DNA from: Isoetes taiwanensis
Lineage: Eukaryota; Streptophyta; Lycopodiopsida; Isoetales; Isoetaceae
Assembly: GCA_021234155.1 (NCBI GenBank)
Contig: JAJEKV010000013.1
Span: 17,580,279-17,644,278 of the forward strand
Direction of reading: 5' to 3'
DNA: 64,000 bases
Shown here: positions 21,501-32,469 of the stretch, one piece after another
How positions within the stretch are numbered: the first letter of the stretch is position 1
How the letters are laid out: every line of letters starts with the position of its first letter
Program-made: the position numbers and the translations under genes
The notes under the pieces: generated by a model
Seen by the model: only the letters and a program-made list of their open reading frames with translations
Database searches by the model: none
What the model was told of the DNA's origin: nothing

Positions 21501-23560
21501 CCAAGTTAGACACATTTAGTTCAATTTCACAAGTCCATAGCTGAGTTCCTTTCGACTTAATACAAACCCTCTGTTGCCACGAGTAGGGCAAAAGAAATGT
21601 TATTGCATGATAAATTTCTTGTAGATACTAAATAGTATACCACAAAGAAGACATTGGCAAAAAGAAGTACAAATGAACACTTGAACATAGAACTATACAT
21701 ATAATGGTATAAAACAAGAAGAAAACATAAACCACACCATGCAACCACTAAACAAGTCAATGTACATAACATAGGTCTATAATTATAAATAAAAAATCAT
21801 ACTCTAAAAGTAGTGCAAAATTAGATATAATAGTTGGAGTTACTAGTTAATGTAGAAAATTATACTCTAAAGTCCATAGTGACTTTAAGGATTGAAACAA
21901 ATGTACTAAGAAAATAAAATATAAACCAACATAGTAGACCAGTAACAAGCATAGTAAATGAGCATGCCCAAAAACCATGACACATTTTCAAAATCAAACA
22001 TGGTTTTTGAACTAATAAAAAAAAACTTGGGAGGATGAAAATTAGGTTTAAAAATATGTATATGATAAATAATAACTAATATGTAAAAACATATTAACTT
22101 ATAATGTTGACAATGCATGCTTGAAAACGACATGATAAACTCCAGGACCAGAGGATTATCACGATAGTGTCCAGGCCTAGATGGTTTGCAATGGTGGGAT
22201 CTTGATAAATTGCAAGACCTGTGGTTTAAGGACATGTATTTTCAAATATGCCTAACCATACTTTAGGGGCCACCTAGTAAATTCACCATTCCTCGAAACC
22301 TCAATTGCAAATTGAGAACATGTGGAGCAGAGCTTTCTAGACCAACTAACAAAAGTATATTATATCCTATCGTGAAAAGAACCTATCATAATCGTCTTGG
22401 TTTCTTTTAATCTATTCAGTTCAAATCTATACAAGTTCATTGTGGAAGTTCTATAAAACAAAAAAACTATTATCACATGAAACGAGATGAAACATTGGCG
22501 TTCTACTATATAACCCTTGAAAATATATGTCACAAATATCTAGCTAGGCCATTATGTAGCCATCTTTATTTTTCTCGGAACTTTCAAATTGCGTGTACAA
22601 AATGGACTTTGTTATTTTGTTGCCTTTATATTGCTTAATAGTCCTCTAGTGCTTCTTGGGTTGCTCTTGAAACAAAACTTTGTTTGATGGTGGGGGGTGG
22701 GAACGCGCAATTACTCGTCTTGTTTGAAGTAACCATTAAACCGAACAAGAGGCAAATGCTTTACTACAAGAGTATCCCATCTATGGACTGCACTTTGTTG
22801 TTTGCCTCGCGTTAAAGTATATAAGATCTGCACAGGTTGCATTGGAAAGCTTGACAGGGCTGCCTTTGTTTGGGATTGCCTTGTTTATTGCTTACGTATG
22901 TCATTGCACAAAAAACCTCTAGCTCCGCCAAGAAGACTTAAGCATGATGAGTAAAACCTTGCGCTTCTGGATCTTGTTGAACATAAATCAAACATCAATT
23001 TTTGCTCCTTTTCATCCTCAACTCACCACACACCATTTTTTCCCTTTCTCTTGGATAATATTTCTATGGCCTTCTCAATGTCGAGACTACCTATGCTATT
23101 ATCCGGTACTTTCTGCCATATAATGCCCGATTTGAAGGAAATTATTGATATTCAAGAACTTGCATTGCTTTATTTCTTTTATGGTAGAACTTTGACGTAG
23201 AATATGGGGAATCGAGACTAAATTCAATTAAATATATGGAGCAGATTTTGGAAGTATGCTATGAAAGTCTCAGTTTATTCCGTGAAGAAGTGCTCAAGCA
23301 AAAACATGATCAACTTAAATTTACCATTCTCAAATACATTACTGTTGGATATTTGAGAAGTCAATATAATGATAACAACTACAAATAGAGCATGTCCAAG
23401 GAATTCACTGGACAGCGATTGGTAGGTTGATGTTCATGTTGGTGGCATGACGTGGTTAGTGCATCGTTTTCTAGATTGCATGAGATTTGTTATAGTCTAG
23501 TGGTAAGGTACTAGGGGCACTTCAAGTTTTAATTCATGCTTCTCTATTTTTTTCAAAAGG
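18580..23560. other. Gene-poor region
   Basis: No supported gene. A telomere-like ATTAGGGTTAGGATTAG phrase is at ~18990. Short tandem copies of CATAAGTTCTATATAGACATC lie at ~19855-19945. Open frames at 20459, 21303, 21557 and 21906 are AT-driven and show no family signature. Confidence 0.55.
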
Positions 23561-23569
23561 AGAAATTAG

Positions 23570-24190
23570 TATAGAATAGATTAAATGTGTTCTTATCGTC
23601 TATGGAGACCAATCGGCCTATCGGGCCCAAATAAAGAGAGCAACAAACATATTACTGTCAAGATTAAAAAAACCCCGCCTCGAAGGGTTTTCGAGGGGAA
23701 AATCTTGGCATTAATAAGTATGTTGGTAGAATGTTATTAACACAGTTCAATATTGCACCGGAGGACACAACTGAGTTCATATGTCCATGCCCTTTTGAAG
23801 GTATGATCCCAGCAAGCCCACGGAGGTCGTGTTCAATGGCACATGTAGCGGTTGGTCAGGCATAACCAATTGAACATATCATGCCCGGATATGACATTCA
23901 TCCCCAATAGCTCGTCCTTCTTGACAACACTGACAGATCATGTCCTCACGTACCTCTTGGACCCATCTGCATGTCTCAATGCGAAGGCGATGTGCACCCA
24001 TGCGAATGGAAGCTATCAGTCTGCGCTTCTTCATTGGCAAATGCGTATGCAAGTAGTGTTGTGGGCTTCCTGGGAGCGTGGAATTGACCTGTTGCCGATA
24101 GTGTGCCAGTTTGACATGTGTCAGAGCATCTGCATCCCAGAGTTTGCTAAGGAAGCAAGCATCAAGGTACTGCCTCAATTAATCGTGATC
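23570..24190 (-). pseudogene. LINE 3' end with conserved 3' UTR
   Basis: The coding part (24178-23879) reads MRQYLDACFLSKLWDADAL, HTHLPMKKRR and ETCRWVQ..., ending in CQCC...DECH, the C-terminal zinc motif of this LINE family. A GSYLQKG phrase follows after a stop. The 3' UTR (23590-23710) contains a CCTCGAAGGGTTTTCGAGG inverted repeat and GGAGACCAATCGGCC, both shared with LINE ends at 45250 and 55100. It ends near a short, decayed TCTATTCTAT tail. Everything 5' of the C-terminal region is missing, as in typical truncated insertions. Confidence 0.85.
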
Positions 24191-24289
24191 TTTCTCTCTT
24201 CAGACCTGCACGCACCTATGTGCCTGTACATTCCATCGTAGAAGCATTGCTTAGAAAAATAGCACTACACTTGAAAATGTAATTATAGT

Positions 24290-24915
24290 AGTTGATACCA
24301 CTAGTAATGATTTTAAGAATTGGTACAATCGTATAATAAAGCTTCAAGAAAACTAGATTATAAAAACTATTAATAAACCTAGATTATTAAAATATTAATA
24401 AAAACTCTTAATAAACTAGATTATAAAAACCTATTGACAAGCATAGGAAATAAAAAGCCAACATGGTTTTTGAACTAACAAGAAAAACTTGATACTAAGA
24501 AAAATACATTGAAAAACATATATGATAACGACAACTAGTATCTAAGAGCATCCAAAATTATAATATTGAAAACACGTATATAAAAACCATCTCAAAAAGA
24601 GTGATGATTTTAAGAAACCATTTTAAGATCTAGAATGCATATAACTATATGTGGTTTAAACTAGCAATGGTTTTGGAAAGTCAATATATGCTTAAAATAC
24701 ATTTTTCAAACTAATGATGATTTCAAAGAACTATTGTGCCATGTAGAATTCGTGTAATTAAACATGGTATGAACTAGCAATGATTTTGCGAAATCAATGT
24801 ATGCTTAAAAAACTGTCTTACAAAGTAGTGATGATTTATATAAACTAGTTTAAGTCTTAGAATTAGTACAAAAGTTATGATACGAACTACTAATGGTTTT
24901 GCAAAAGCAGCACAG
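24290..24915. repeat. Degenerate tandem repeats, ~115-bp period
   Basis: Units share ACTAGCAATGGTTTTG or ACTAGCAATGATTTTG, TCAATNTATGCTTAAAA and a GATGATTT phrase. At least three diverged units lie at 24600-24915 and weaker traces before. No gene. Confidence 0.7.
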
Positions 24916-25065
24916 GCATATGGTTTTTATTGACATTATGAATTGTTGTATAAAAAACCACATACATACTAGTTTTCATGCTAATTTTTTATGCAAGTTC
25001 ATTTTCGGGGGCCTTGTGTAGCTTCACCTTAGTCCATCTGTCTTTGGACAGCCATGGATTACCAT

Positions 25066-25545
25066 TTAGTTGGCTAACCAAAGTGCCTTTACAAATATCT
25101 TTTTGACAGATGGTGCATCTATCTCTTCTACCATGGAATCAAAAGTATGCCTTAGCTCTAATTTTGCTGTAATCTCACTGGGCAGGTCATTATTGATTGT
25201 TGGAATACAATCATTCCCTTGTTCTAAACTCACATTATCTGACTCATCTCCAAGTACGGTCGTGTCTAGTTCCTTGAAGTAGTCCTTGTTGAAAAAATCT
25301 TCATGCTTCCAAGGTTTGCTCCACCAAGTATCTTCTCCACTTTCCTCACAAGTGATTCCTACACGTGCACATAATTCTGATGCATGTTTGTGTCCTGCCT
25401 CTAATGCTTCTACTATCATCTCATTCGTGCCTACAAAGGTGTAATCACTTAAGTCACACCTCAACTCCTTGCCATCCCCATCCAACTTCTTCTCCAAGAC
25501 TTGCCAAATGTTCTTCTGCTTGGCATGGGCTGCTGGGAATACCAA
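25066..25545 (-). pseudogene. Transposase-like gene, distal exon segment
   Basis: The frame reads FPAAHAKQKNIWQVLEKKL, CDLSDY, an acidic stretch with CEESGEDTWWSKPW and EDFFNKDYF, and ends before an in-frame TAA. One frame over, NGNPWLSKDRWTKVKLHK continues the protein, so a frame break or exon edge lies near 25060. The AAHAKQKNIWQ phrase is also readable in the copy at 63655-63700. Two Trp-rich phrases and clustered acids suggest a linker rather than a catalytic domain. Confidence 0.55.
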
Positions 25546-25557
25546 TTCTTCAACTGA

Positions 25558-25846
25558 CTAAAATTCTGCCACTCTATTAAGAGCACTTGCACTCTCAAGT
25601 ACATCTGCACCTGTGTAGGATCTTTCGTTCCTTACCATTCCATTTATCTTCGAGAAGAAATTCTCACATGCATCTGACCCTGTAGCATCCAATGGGACAA
25701 CAAGCTCTTTACAAAAATCTCTAAGAAACCTTATAAGTAACACAACAAAATGGCAAGAAAGTTGAATGTCCAGAAATGTCTCACGACTAATGAAATTTGA
25801 TTTCAAACAATGTGTCTCATGTCTTGAAATCCAAAGTCTCCATAAC
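25558..25846 (-). pseudogene. Transposase-like gene, exon with DATGSDACENFFS motif
   Basis: Starting at the acceptor at 25846/25847 the frame reads LWRLWISRHETHCLKSNFIS, SRETFLDIQLSCHFVVLLI, RFLRDFCKEL, then PLDATGSDACENFFSKINGM and ESASALNRVAEF. The D..GSD.CENFFS phrase looks like the last acidic catalytic block of a cut-and-paste transposase, but this is inference. A TAG ends the frame at 25558. The frame is intact across the short intron, which supports real splicing. Confidence 0.6.
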
Positions 25847-25921
25847 CTGTATTATGCCAAGTGCAATAAGATAGAAGTAGGTACCATAATTATGGACAGA
25901 AATAGATACGAACATGCTTAC
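25847..25921 (-). other. 75-bp GT-AG intron conserved between two copies
   Basis: On the minus strand the donor CAG|GTAAGCATGT and acceptor AATACAG|GTTATGG bracket 75 bp. The same donor and a related acceptor region are readable at ~63265-63340 in the second copy. Coding signatures continue on both sides, so the intron predates the duplication. Confidence 0.7.
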
Positions 25922-25950
25922 CTGAAGAAGAAAGATACGGTTGAGGCATC

Positions 25951-26643
25951 TTATATCCGGCTCCATAGATCCATGTGAGGAGAGAGGAATATGTCAATGT
26001 AGAGGGAAACCACATAGAGATAAGTTTCGGTCCCCAATGTTCGCATAGGATTACAATACTTTGGATTGCGTAATTTCTCCAAGCACACTTGAACTCTTCC
26101 AGAGGAGATCCTCTGGGCAGCTCGCCAATTTTGCCTATCTCTTCTTTCCACATCACCTATTTGAAGACCGTGCTCACCTTGATAATTGTGAAAAACATGC
26201 CACACGTAATTTAGAAAGATAAGTTCATCACCCAATTAAAGCCTCTGAGATGCACTGTCAAGAGGATTGATGAGCTTCTTACTATTATGGATGAAATCTT
26301 TATCATGTAGGCCGTGTATGCTGCTATCTTTCTTCAGAGCAGCACTAAAAACCCATCCTTCCCATGGAATGGCAAATTTCCTTCCTGTTTCTTTCAAGAA
26401 AGTGTAATCTTCTAACATACAAACCCTCCGACGTGCATCTCCATCAGAAGAGTGTCCAATTAGTGGACCTAACACGCTTCTTAAGTGTAAATTCCAGAAA
26501 TGCGCTATTTGATCCCATTGAGATCTCACGGCCTCATGGTCAAACCTGTTGCATGTCAGCTGTATGGACAAAACCAGTTTGGGCAAACTTGCATGTAATG
26601 GATTCACAATAATCACACGGGCATAATGTGCAACCACATTCAT
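25951..26643 (-). pseudogene. Transposase-like gene, core exon segment
   Basis: The frame runs from NPLHASLPKLVLSIQLTCN through FDHEAVRSQWDQIAHFW, GPLIGHSSDGDARRRV, MLEDY, HDKDFIHNSKKLINPLDSAS, an in-frame TAA (26236), then GDELIFLNYVWHVF, RRDRQNWRAAQR and ETYLYVV. The TAA is in the same context in the second copy at ~62963, so it predates their separation or lies in a spliced-out or divergent segment. The acidic GHSSDGD block is a candidate metal-binding site (inference). Confidence 0.6.
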
Positions 26644-26689
26644 TTCAAATGCATCAACAATATTTCTGTAGCCTTCTTCCCCACTCCCA

Positions 26690-27095
26690 ACATGAACTAC
26701 AAAATTAGTGATATAATGATGATCCCAGGGGATTCACCTCTATTATAGGTATATATGCCATGTGCGTTCTTAGGTTGCCAAAAAACCCATTGTATACGAT
26801 AGTTCCATATGAAAAACCCTTTGTATACGACTATATTATTGTAAAAGAATGCAGCCCATATTATATAATTACTTGCCCAATACACTTTTACTTGACAACC
26901 CCTTCCATACACATACGATATCTCTATTATTTTATATATATAATATATATTATTATAGTCATATCATATTATCACAGAATCCCCAACAGTAGAAGCTCAC
27001 CAAAAATGGCGGACCCTTACGGTATGAATATGAATCAAACACTGGCACCACCACACTCCCTCTGGTATCCATACGACATTCAAACTATAAAAACC
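26690..27095 (-). other. Intron-like AT-rich segment with (TA)n shared by both copies
   Basis: No coding signature. A run of alternating T and A lies at ~26930-26958. TGGTATATA/ATATGCCATGT, CAAAAAACCCATTGTAT and GCCCAATACACTTTTA phrases recur in reverse orientation at 62218-62450 of the second copy, so this is part of the duplicated unit, probably an intron. Confidence 0.7.
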
Positions 27096-27946
27096 TTATA
27101 TTTTTCTTACATATACGGTACCAGAGCGGCAATAAAAAAACCCATTTGGTGCACTCACATGTCTCATACCCCATAATCTAGGTGAACCTCCCGGATGATG
27201 ATCCTCTTTGGACCCATAAAAACCTATCAAACTATCATCTCTTGCACACCATTGCACTGCCTTCTTGATTATGGTCTCATCCTCGGCCACGATAGTTGGC
27301 ACACTTCCATGGATCAAGCCATTTTTCATGACATGATTGGAATATATCTTAGCCAAGTATGCAAATGTCTCCTCATTTATTTCAGCCTTGTAGCAAAGTG
27401 CCTTACCTGTAGACCGCCTTGTTGTTGACAAACTTGGGCCTCCAAAGTTCATGGATACAAAGTTATGCATCCTCCTCCCTCCCCAAATTTTGATTGTTTC
27501 AAACAACTCCTTTGTTGTTTGCTTGTACCGCTTCTTATGGCCGGGCCTTCAGTTAAAAAATTCCACAATGCAGGCTTGCCTTCAAACTTACCACGAGAAT
27601 ATGCCTCTGTAATATCCATACAAAACTTATTCACATTACCATGTTTCATAGATTCACGCAAGGTGTCTTGGAGAGATCTTACCTTTACTGACAATGCAAG
27701 TGTCCTTATTCTGCATAATCTCAATTCCATTCTCAAGCTTCTATTCTCAATCCTTGTTTCCTTGGCAAGGTTTTGCAGCTCAAACTTTGTCAAATAATCT
27801 ACTCTCAAATGGGATTTAGTATTCCTCAAGCCTCGGTCCACTTTCTCCTCACTTTGCCTATAAACTCTCATGCGAAAGTCTCTTTCCTTTGGGGCAGCAG
27901 TTGCAGTAAGAACATTGAAAGTTTGAAAGCATGGCAGCTTTTGCAC
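27096..27946 (-). pseudogene. Transposase-like gene, segment with GGRRMHNF and AEDET
   Basis: Two overlapping frames join near 27510. The upstream one reads ERDFRMRVYRQSEEK, then LQNLAKETRIENRSLRMELR (coiled-coil-like) and CMDITEAYSRGKFEGKPALW. The downstream one reads ETIKIWGGRRMHNFVSMNF, GGPSLSTTRRSTGKA, ETFAYLAKIYSNHV, VPTIVAEDETIIKKAVQWC and LIGFYGS. A 1-nt shift separates them. AEDET is a possible acidic catalytic block (inference). Confidence 0.6.
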
Positions 27947-28383
27947 TCACTCTACAACGTTTGACATGCCTAAATGTTCCTTGGATCTTAACTACCCTGC
28001 CATCTACCATGAACTCTTCATGCAAATCTATACCAATTTAGGCCTGCCTTAGAATCATCTAAGAATGGCCTCAAATCCCTTGTCTTAGATGCATATCTAT
28101 ATGTTAGTTGCCAAAAACCCCAACATAGACAGGCCAAATGCAAATTTCCTGTATGTTGTTTTTTCCCGAAAATTTCAATGAGAACAAGAACCAAATACAA
28201 TGAACTATAAACAAACAAACAAACAAACAGTTTAATAACAACCAAACAACTAAGGGTATATGTACCCTTTACATACTTGAATTCTCGCTTGAATAGCTAG
28301 TCTCAGCCTCCTTAGAGTGGTTTGCAGCAAACAGCCCAGAAATTCCAGAAATTCAGCAAATGAGGCACTTAATAGGTAACAAA

Positions 28384-29448
28384 TTAAGTAATACCTCGAT
28401 TGAAGAATGACAGCATGCTCTTTTGTGAAGGGTCCATAATATCCTTTCGAGGCCTTCCATGCTCATGCACTTTGTCCTTCTGGTTCTTTTCTTTGGCACT
28501 TGATTTTTGAACATGTCTACTGCTCTTTATATGCTCTTTCATGTTTTCAACCACATCTCCTCTTGGCGGGAAGAGGAGTAGAGACCTTTGATAAATGACA
28601 CACAAAATGCAAATATCTTCTTTCTTTGCATAGCCTCCAAGTGTGTCTTTATACAACTCGAACACGACACCGGATTGCTCAACAAAAGGACCAACTTTCA
28701 AAGCCATACACTCTTCAACTGTTGCCCTATTTTCAGCCATGAGATCAGTTACCAATATCTCTTTTGACACACTTTCCTCGCTGTGAGCAATGCTTTGTGA
28801 GTTTCTTTGCAAGCTCAGCTTGTGTTCCTTTGATTCTATGTGGCGTGCAGGGTACATCATGTCATCTCGTCCTCTTCCATATTTGATTTGGCATTCAAGG
28901 CACCAAATGCTGAACACTCCAACTCCATTGACATCCAAAGACATGAGCTCAAATCGATCTTTCTTACCCTGACGTTGCATTTTCATCTTGTATTTTCTAA
29001 AAGTGTGAATCCACCTACATGTATTAGCCCTTGATGCAAATTCGGACTGCAACCTGCCTTCAAACTCGACACTTAAACTTGTTTTTTCTTGATTGGCTGG
29101 GGTCTGATCTGCAACCTCAATGGCAGCCACAGATACTTCTTCTTCCAGCTCATTAATCACGAGGCGTCTTCTCTTGAAGGACTGCAAATGTACTTGAGTT
29201 TCTAGTACACGAACAAAGACCTCCTCATCTGTAACTTTGTACCTTTCCTCCTGCTTTTTTGATAAAGGAAGCTTCCTTTCACCCAAGAATACAAACTTAT
29301 GTCCATCCAAGCGATCGACCTCATCCAATTCTATAGCTTTTCTCACATCAGCGTACGTTGCATTTTGCTTCACTTTGACGAACCCAACCTCAGAGCATTT
29401 CTCGGTCCCATCAACTGCAGACACAATGATATTTGCTTCAAATGCCAT
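28384..29448 (-). CDS. N-terminal exon: ubiquitin-like domain plus two CCHH zinc fingers
   Basis: The ATG at 29448 opens 354 codons. Residues 1-85 (NIIVSAVDG, VKVKQNATYADVRKAI, KFVFLGE) have the strand-helix-strand pattern of a ubiquitin/beta-grasp fold. Then come a basic KRRR segment, and two zinc fingers of matching type: CLEC...HIESKEH (CX2CX16HX5H) near residue 185 and CILC...HIKSSRH (CX2CX22HX5H) near residue 280. The end, SQKSMLSFFNR, resembles the linker after BED-type fingers in transposases. It is the longest intact exon of the locus and could be translated alone. Roles in DNA binding are inferred. Confidence 0.65.
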   Translation of the reverse strand: MAFEANIIVSAVDGTEKCSEVGFVKVKQNATYADVRKAIELDEVDRLDGHKFVFLGERKLPLSKKQEERYKVTDEEVFVRVLETQVHLQSFKRRRLVINELEEEVSVAAIEVADQTPANQEKTSLSVEFEGRLQSEFASRANTCRWIHTFRKYKMKMQRQGKKDRFELMSLDVNGVGVFSIWCLECQIKYGRGRDDMMYPARHIESKEHKLSLQRNSQSIAHSEESVSKEILVTDLMAENRATVEECMALKVGPFVEQSGVVFELYKDTLGGYAKKEDICILCVIYQRSLLLFPPRGDVVENMKEHIKSSRHVQKSSAKEKNQKDKVHEHGRPRKDIMDPSQKSMLSFFNRGIT

Positions 29449-30146
29449 TTCCTACAGAAAACCCAAAGAGAGAGTTAGGAAGGAGTACTGCAAACATCTA
29501 TTGACTAATTGAACAAAACTTAAGCTCCTCCTGCTCCTTCTAAACCGAATCACATTCAAGCCCGGGGTTTCTGCCAAGATTGCAAAAAATAGAGATAACC
29601 AGTTTGCAATTTCTTCACCAAAACGAGATATCCTAACACTGGCAAGCAAATAGAAAATAAATTTGGATTCTAACCTCCTGAAATTGTTCTTCAAGGTTTT
29701 CTGATGGGTTATGAGAGTTTTTCAAATATGTTTCTTGGGTGGCTCGAATTCCAGATTCGGATTCCAGAGAGATCAATCAATTGTTTATTCAAAACTTCAA
29801 GATTTGCCCCTAACTATGGCGTCTCAGATCTTCAGGAGGAGTGCCTAACCCTCCTAACGTATGATACGGCTTTGCTCCTTCCCACCTATCTTCCCCTTCT
29901 CGACCACCTACGGCAAAATGGTGGTCGAGACGTATTTCTTCTTTGACCGTATACGGACACTTCAATTCAAAATTAACCCCTAATCAGTCACGGTATTGCA
30001 ACATATGCCTTCAACATGGTGAAATCCCTGGGGTCAGTTTCAAGGATAAGGAGCAAGCAGGTGGTTCAAACTACTCCAAAGCAGTGAAGCAGTTCTTATA
30101 GTCCATCCCCAAGGAGAAGAGGCAGGAATGTATTGAAAAGCAGTTG

Positions 30147-30192
30147 TGCTTCAGGTGCTTCCAGCCAGGACATCCGACACATAACTGCCCAT
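30147..30192 (+). pseudogene. Gypsy gag zinc knuckle
   Basis: CFRCFQPGHPTHNC matches CX2CX4HX4C exactly. Upstream gag is not readable in one frame and a TGA follows within ~35 nt. Confidence 0.8.
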
Positions 30193-30364
30193 TTGTGATG
30201 AATGCGGCATTAGCAGAGCTAGGAGAATGAGAGACACACCCGGAGATCGACGAAGAAGATGCTCGAGACTACATCCAGGGTGAGTGCCACATCTTTGCTG
30301 TTATTGACTCCGAGAATGCTGAGAGTCAGTACCAGGTCATTTCGACGATTGGGAAAGTTAGAGC

Positions 30365-30965
30365 CAAGTCCTTCATAGACACAAGAAGTACCCACAATTT
30401 TGCTTCGCCAAGGATAGTAGAGATGTTGAAGCTGAAGCCTTTGAAGTCTAAGCCTAGATCGGTTGTGTTGGCAAGTGGGGCAATCCGACACACAGCAGGG
30501 AAGAGGATCAACTTCGACATAGACTTGCCAGGTATCAATGTTAGAATGGGAGCAGAAGTGATGAACATCGGCAAGTACAACTTGATCATAGGCATGGAAT
30601 ACCTTGGATCGGCTGGAGCTGTGATTGATTATGGGAAGCGAAACGTAATCTTAACGATGCCAGATGGCAAGATCATTGAGATAAGAGGTACAGAGGTCAC
30701 CCCAATCATGAAATGCATGTCTAGTAAGAAGTTACTTATTTGCATAAAGAAGGAGCAAGTGGCCTATGTCTTTAAGCTCGAAGTTGACGAACAAGAGGCA
30801 GAGGAAGACAAGGAGGCCAAAGCATTGAGCAAGCTGCCAAAGCCTATAGCCAAGTTGGTGAAGGAATTCCATGATTTGTTCCCAGATGAGATTAAGCAAC
30901 TTCCACCTTACAGAAGAGTCGAGTGTGAAATAGCACTTGAGCCCGGAACGAAGCCAACAAAGTAA
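30365..30965 (+). pseudogene. Gypsy aspartic protease region and start of reverse transcriptase linker
   Basis: FIDTRSTHNF is where retropepsin has D-S/T-G-A/S; Gly is replaced by Arg, which should inactivate the enzyme. The second half (IIGMEYLGSAGAVIDYGKR) is the typical flap/second-lobe segment of plant gypsy proteases. It continues as FHDLFPDEIKQLPPYR, a form of the pre-RT DLFP..LPP motif, and ends at TAA. Confidence 0.8.
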
Positions 30966-30994
30966 GGTACCCTACAGAATGTCACCTCACGGAA

Positions 30995-31580
30995 TTGAAG
31001 AAGCAATTGCAGGAGTTGCTAGACCTAGGGTTTATAAGACCTAGTGTCTCTCCATTTGGAGCGCCATTACTCTTTGTCAAGAAGAAGGATGAAAGTCTCA
31101 GAATGTGCATTGACTATCATCAATTGATCAAGCACACCATCAAGAACAAGTATGCGCTACCTCGATCAGATGATTTGATGGATCAACTGCAAGGAGCAAA
31201 GCTTTTCTTCAAAGATAGACTTGAGGTTAGGCTATCACCAGATCAGAATCAAGGAAGAGGACATCCATAAGACTGCTTTCAGGACAAGATATGGCCATTA
31301 CGAGTTCACGTGTGAGTATGCACCAGTAAAAATTGGCTTCCATGTACACTGGGGCTGGTGATGCCATTTAGATTGTTCAATGCTCCAGCAACTTTCATGA
31401 GGCTCATGAACGATATTTTTCGCGAATTTCTAAATATATTCATCATAGTTTTCTTTGATGACATTCTAGCCTACGACAAATCCTTAGAGGAGCATGCTCA
31501 ATACTTGAGGAAGGTACTTGAAAAGTTGAGAGAAGGCATCAAACTTTATGGTTATCCAAGTGTCACTTCAAGGCTGTAAA
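30995..31580 (+). pseudogene. Gypsy reverse transcriptase, broken
   Basis: Motifs in order: [41 protein letters not shown] (canonical CIDYR.LN), then after frame breaks [20 protein letters not shown] and [11 protein letters not shown]. The YVDD box appears as FFDD, still with both Asp. Motif B and C parts are in different frames, with a gap near 31270-31358. Confidence 0.88.
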
Positions 31581-31589
31581 GGGTAGAGT

Positions 31590-32300
31590 ACTTGGGGCAT
31601 GTGATCACAGCAGAAGGGATCTCCACCCCACCCAAAGAAGATCAAGTGGTAATTGATTGGCGCACCAAAGAATATCCATGAAGTCGGGGAGCTTCCCGCT
31701 TTGAAGTGGTATTATAGGAAGTTCGCCAAGAACTTTGCAAAGGTAGCGGACCACTAATAGACCTCACCAAAGCGAGAAGATAAAAATTGGGCAAGTCATT
31801 GGCAAAGGAAGGCCCATACAAAGATTTTGGACGTTGAAGGAAGCTTTAATGATCGCCCGGTCTTAGTGTTGCCCCGATCCGAGGAAAGATAAGTTGGTGG
31901 CAACATATGCCGCCAAGATTGCAACGGAGGGGTCTTGATGGGAAGGGAGGGGTGGTAGCGTTATGATTCAAAGGAAGATGAATCCAAGACGCCTGAAACA
32001 CGCTACCCAACCCATGACCAGAGTTGCTAGCGATGGTGAGAGCATTGAGAATATGGAGGCATTATCTCACGGGAAGGAAGTTCCAATTGAATACGGACCA
32101 TCAAAGTCTACAATATGTCTTCAATCACATCTCAACTTGAGGCAAAGGAGATGGATGGAGTTCCTAGAGGAGTGCGACTTTGTCATTGTGTACAAGCCAT
32201 GCAAGCTCAATGTGGTTGTGGACGCGCTTTCAAGGCATCCCTTGATGACCGAGGTCCACAACAATGCCATATCAATACTCACCCGATGAGTTTGGCAAGA
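31590..32300 (+). pseudogene. Gypsy RNase H remnant
   Basis: Scattered phrases remain: VEYLGHV after the RT, and LRQRRWMEFLEECDFVIVYK..KLNVVVDALSRHP, which corresponds to RQARWQ.FL..F...I.Y..GK.N.VADALSR of gypsy elements. Several stops interrupt it. Confidence 0.75.
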
Positions 32301-32469
32301 AGATAGAAGAGACGTTGCCTCTAGGCCGAGATTTCAAGGAAGCATGGGCAAGCCTTTCTAAGGAGGCAAGAACGGACAAAGAGAGGGAAACCTTCAAGGA
32401 TTTTAAGAAGGAAGGTAACTTTGTATCATAAAATAAATTGTATGTACCCGGAGGTATCAAAAGTCGAAG

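Larger units (their letters stand above)
24993..29448 (-). pseudogene. Multi-exon transposase-like gene: UBL, two zinc fingers, catalytic-like core
   Basis: Protein-like segments lie in consistent order on the minus strand from 29448 down to ~25000, broken by introns and several frameshifts. In order: N-terminal ubiquitin-like and zinc-finger exon; a segment with GRVVKIQGTFRHVK and ERDFRMRVYR; GGRRMHNFVSMNFGGPS and VAEDET; NPLHASLPK, CNRFDHE, GHSSDGDARRRVCMLEDY and HDKDFIHNSKKLINPLDSASQRL; RRDRQNW; NFISRETFLDIQLSCHF; LDATGSDACENFFSKINGMV; AAHAKQKNIWQVLEKKL; and NGNPWLSKDRWTKVK. I recall similar protein architecture in uncharacterised eukaryotic proteins but cannot name a superfamily; DNA-transposon origin is inferred from multiple decayed copies. 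A second copy is at 62215-63720 and a probable C-terminal module at 16557-17024. Confidence 0.65.

Noticed and set aside
17020-25022. CACAAGGCCCCC at ~17025 and its reverse complement at ~25010 as transposon terminal inverted repeats
   Set aside because: The coding order implies that the first locus continues to the right of 17045, so this site cannot be an element end; the match is short.
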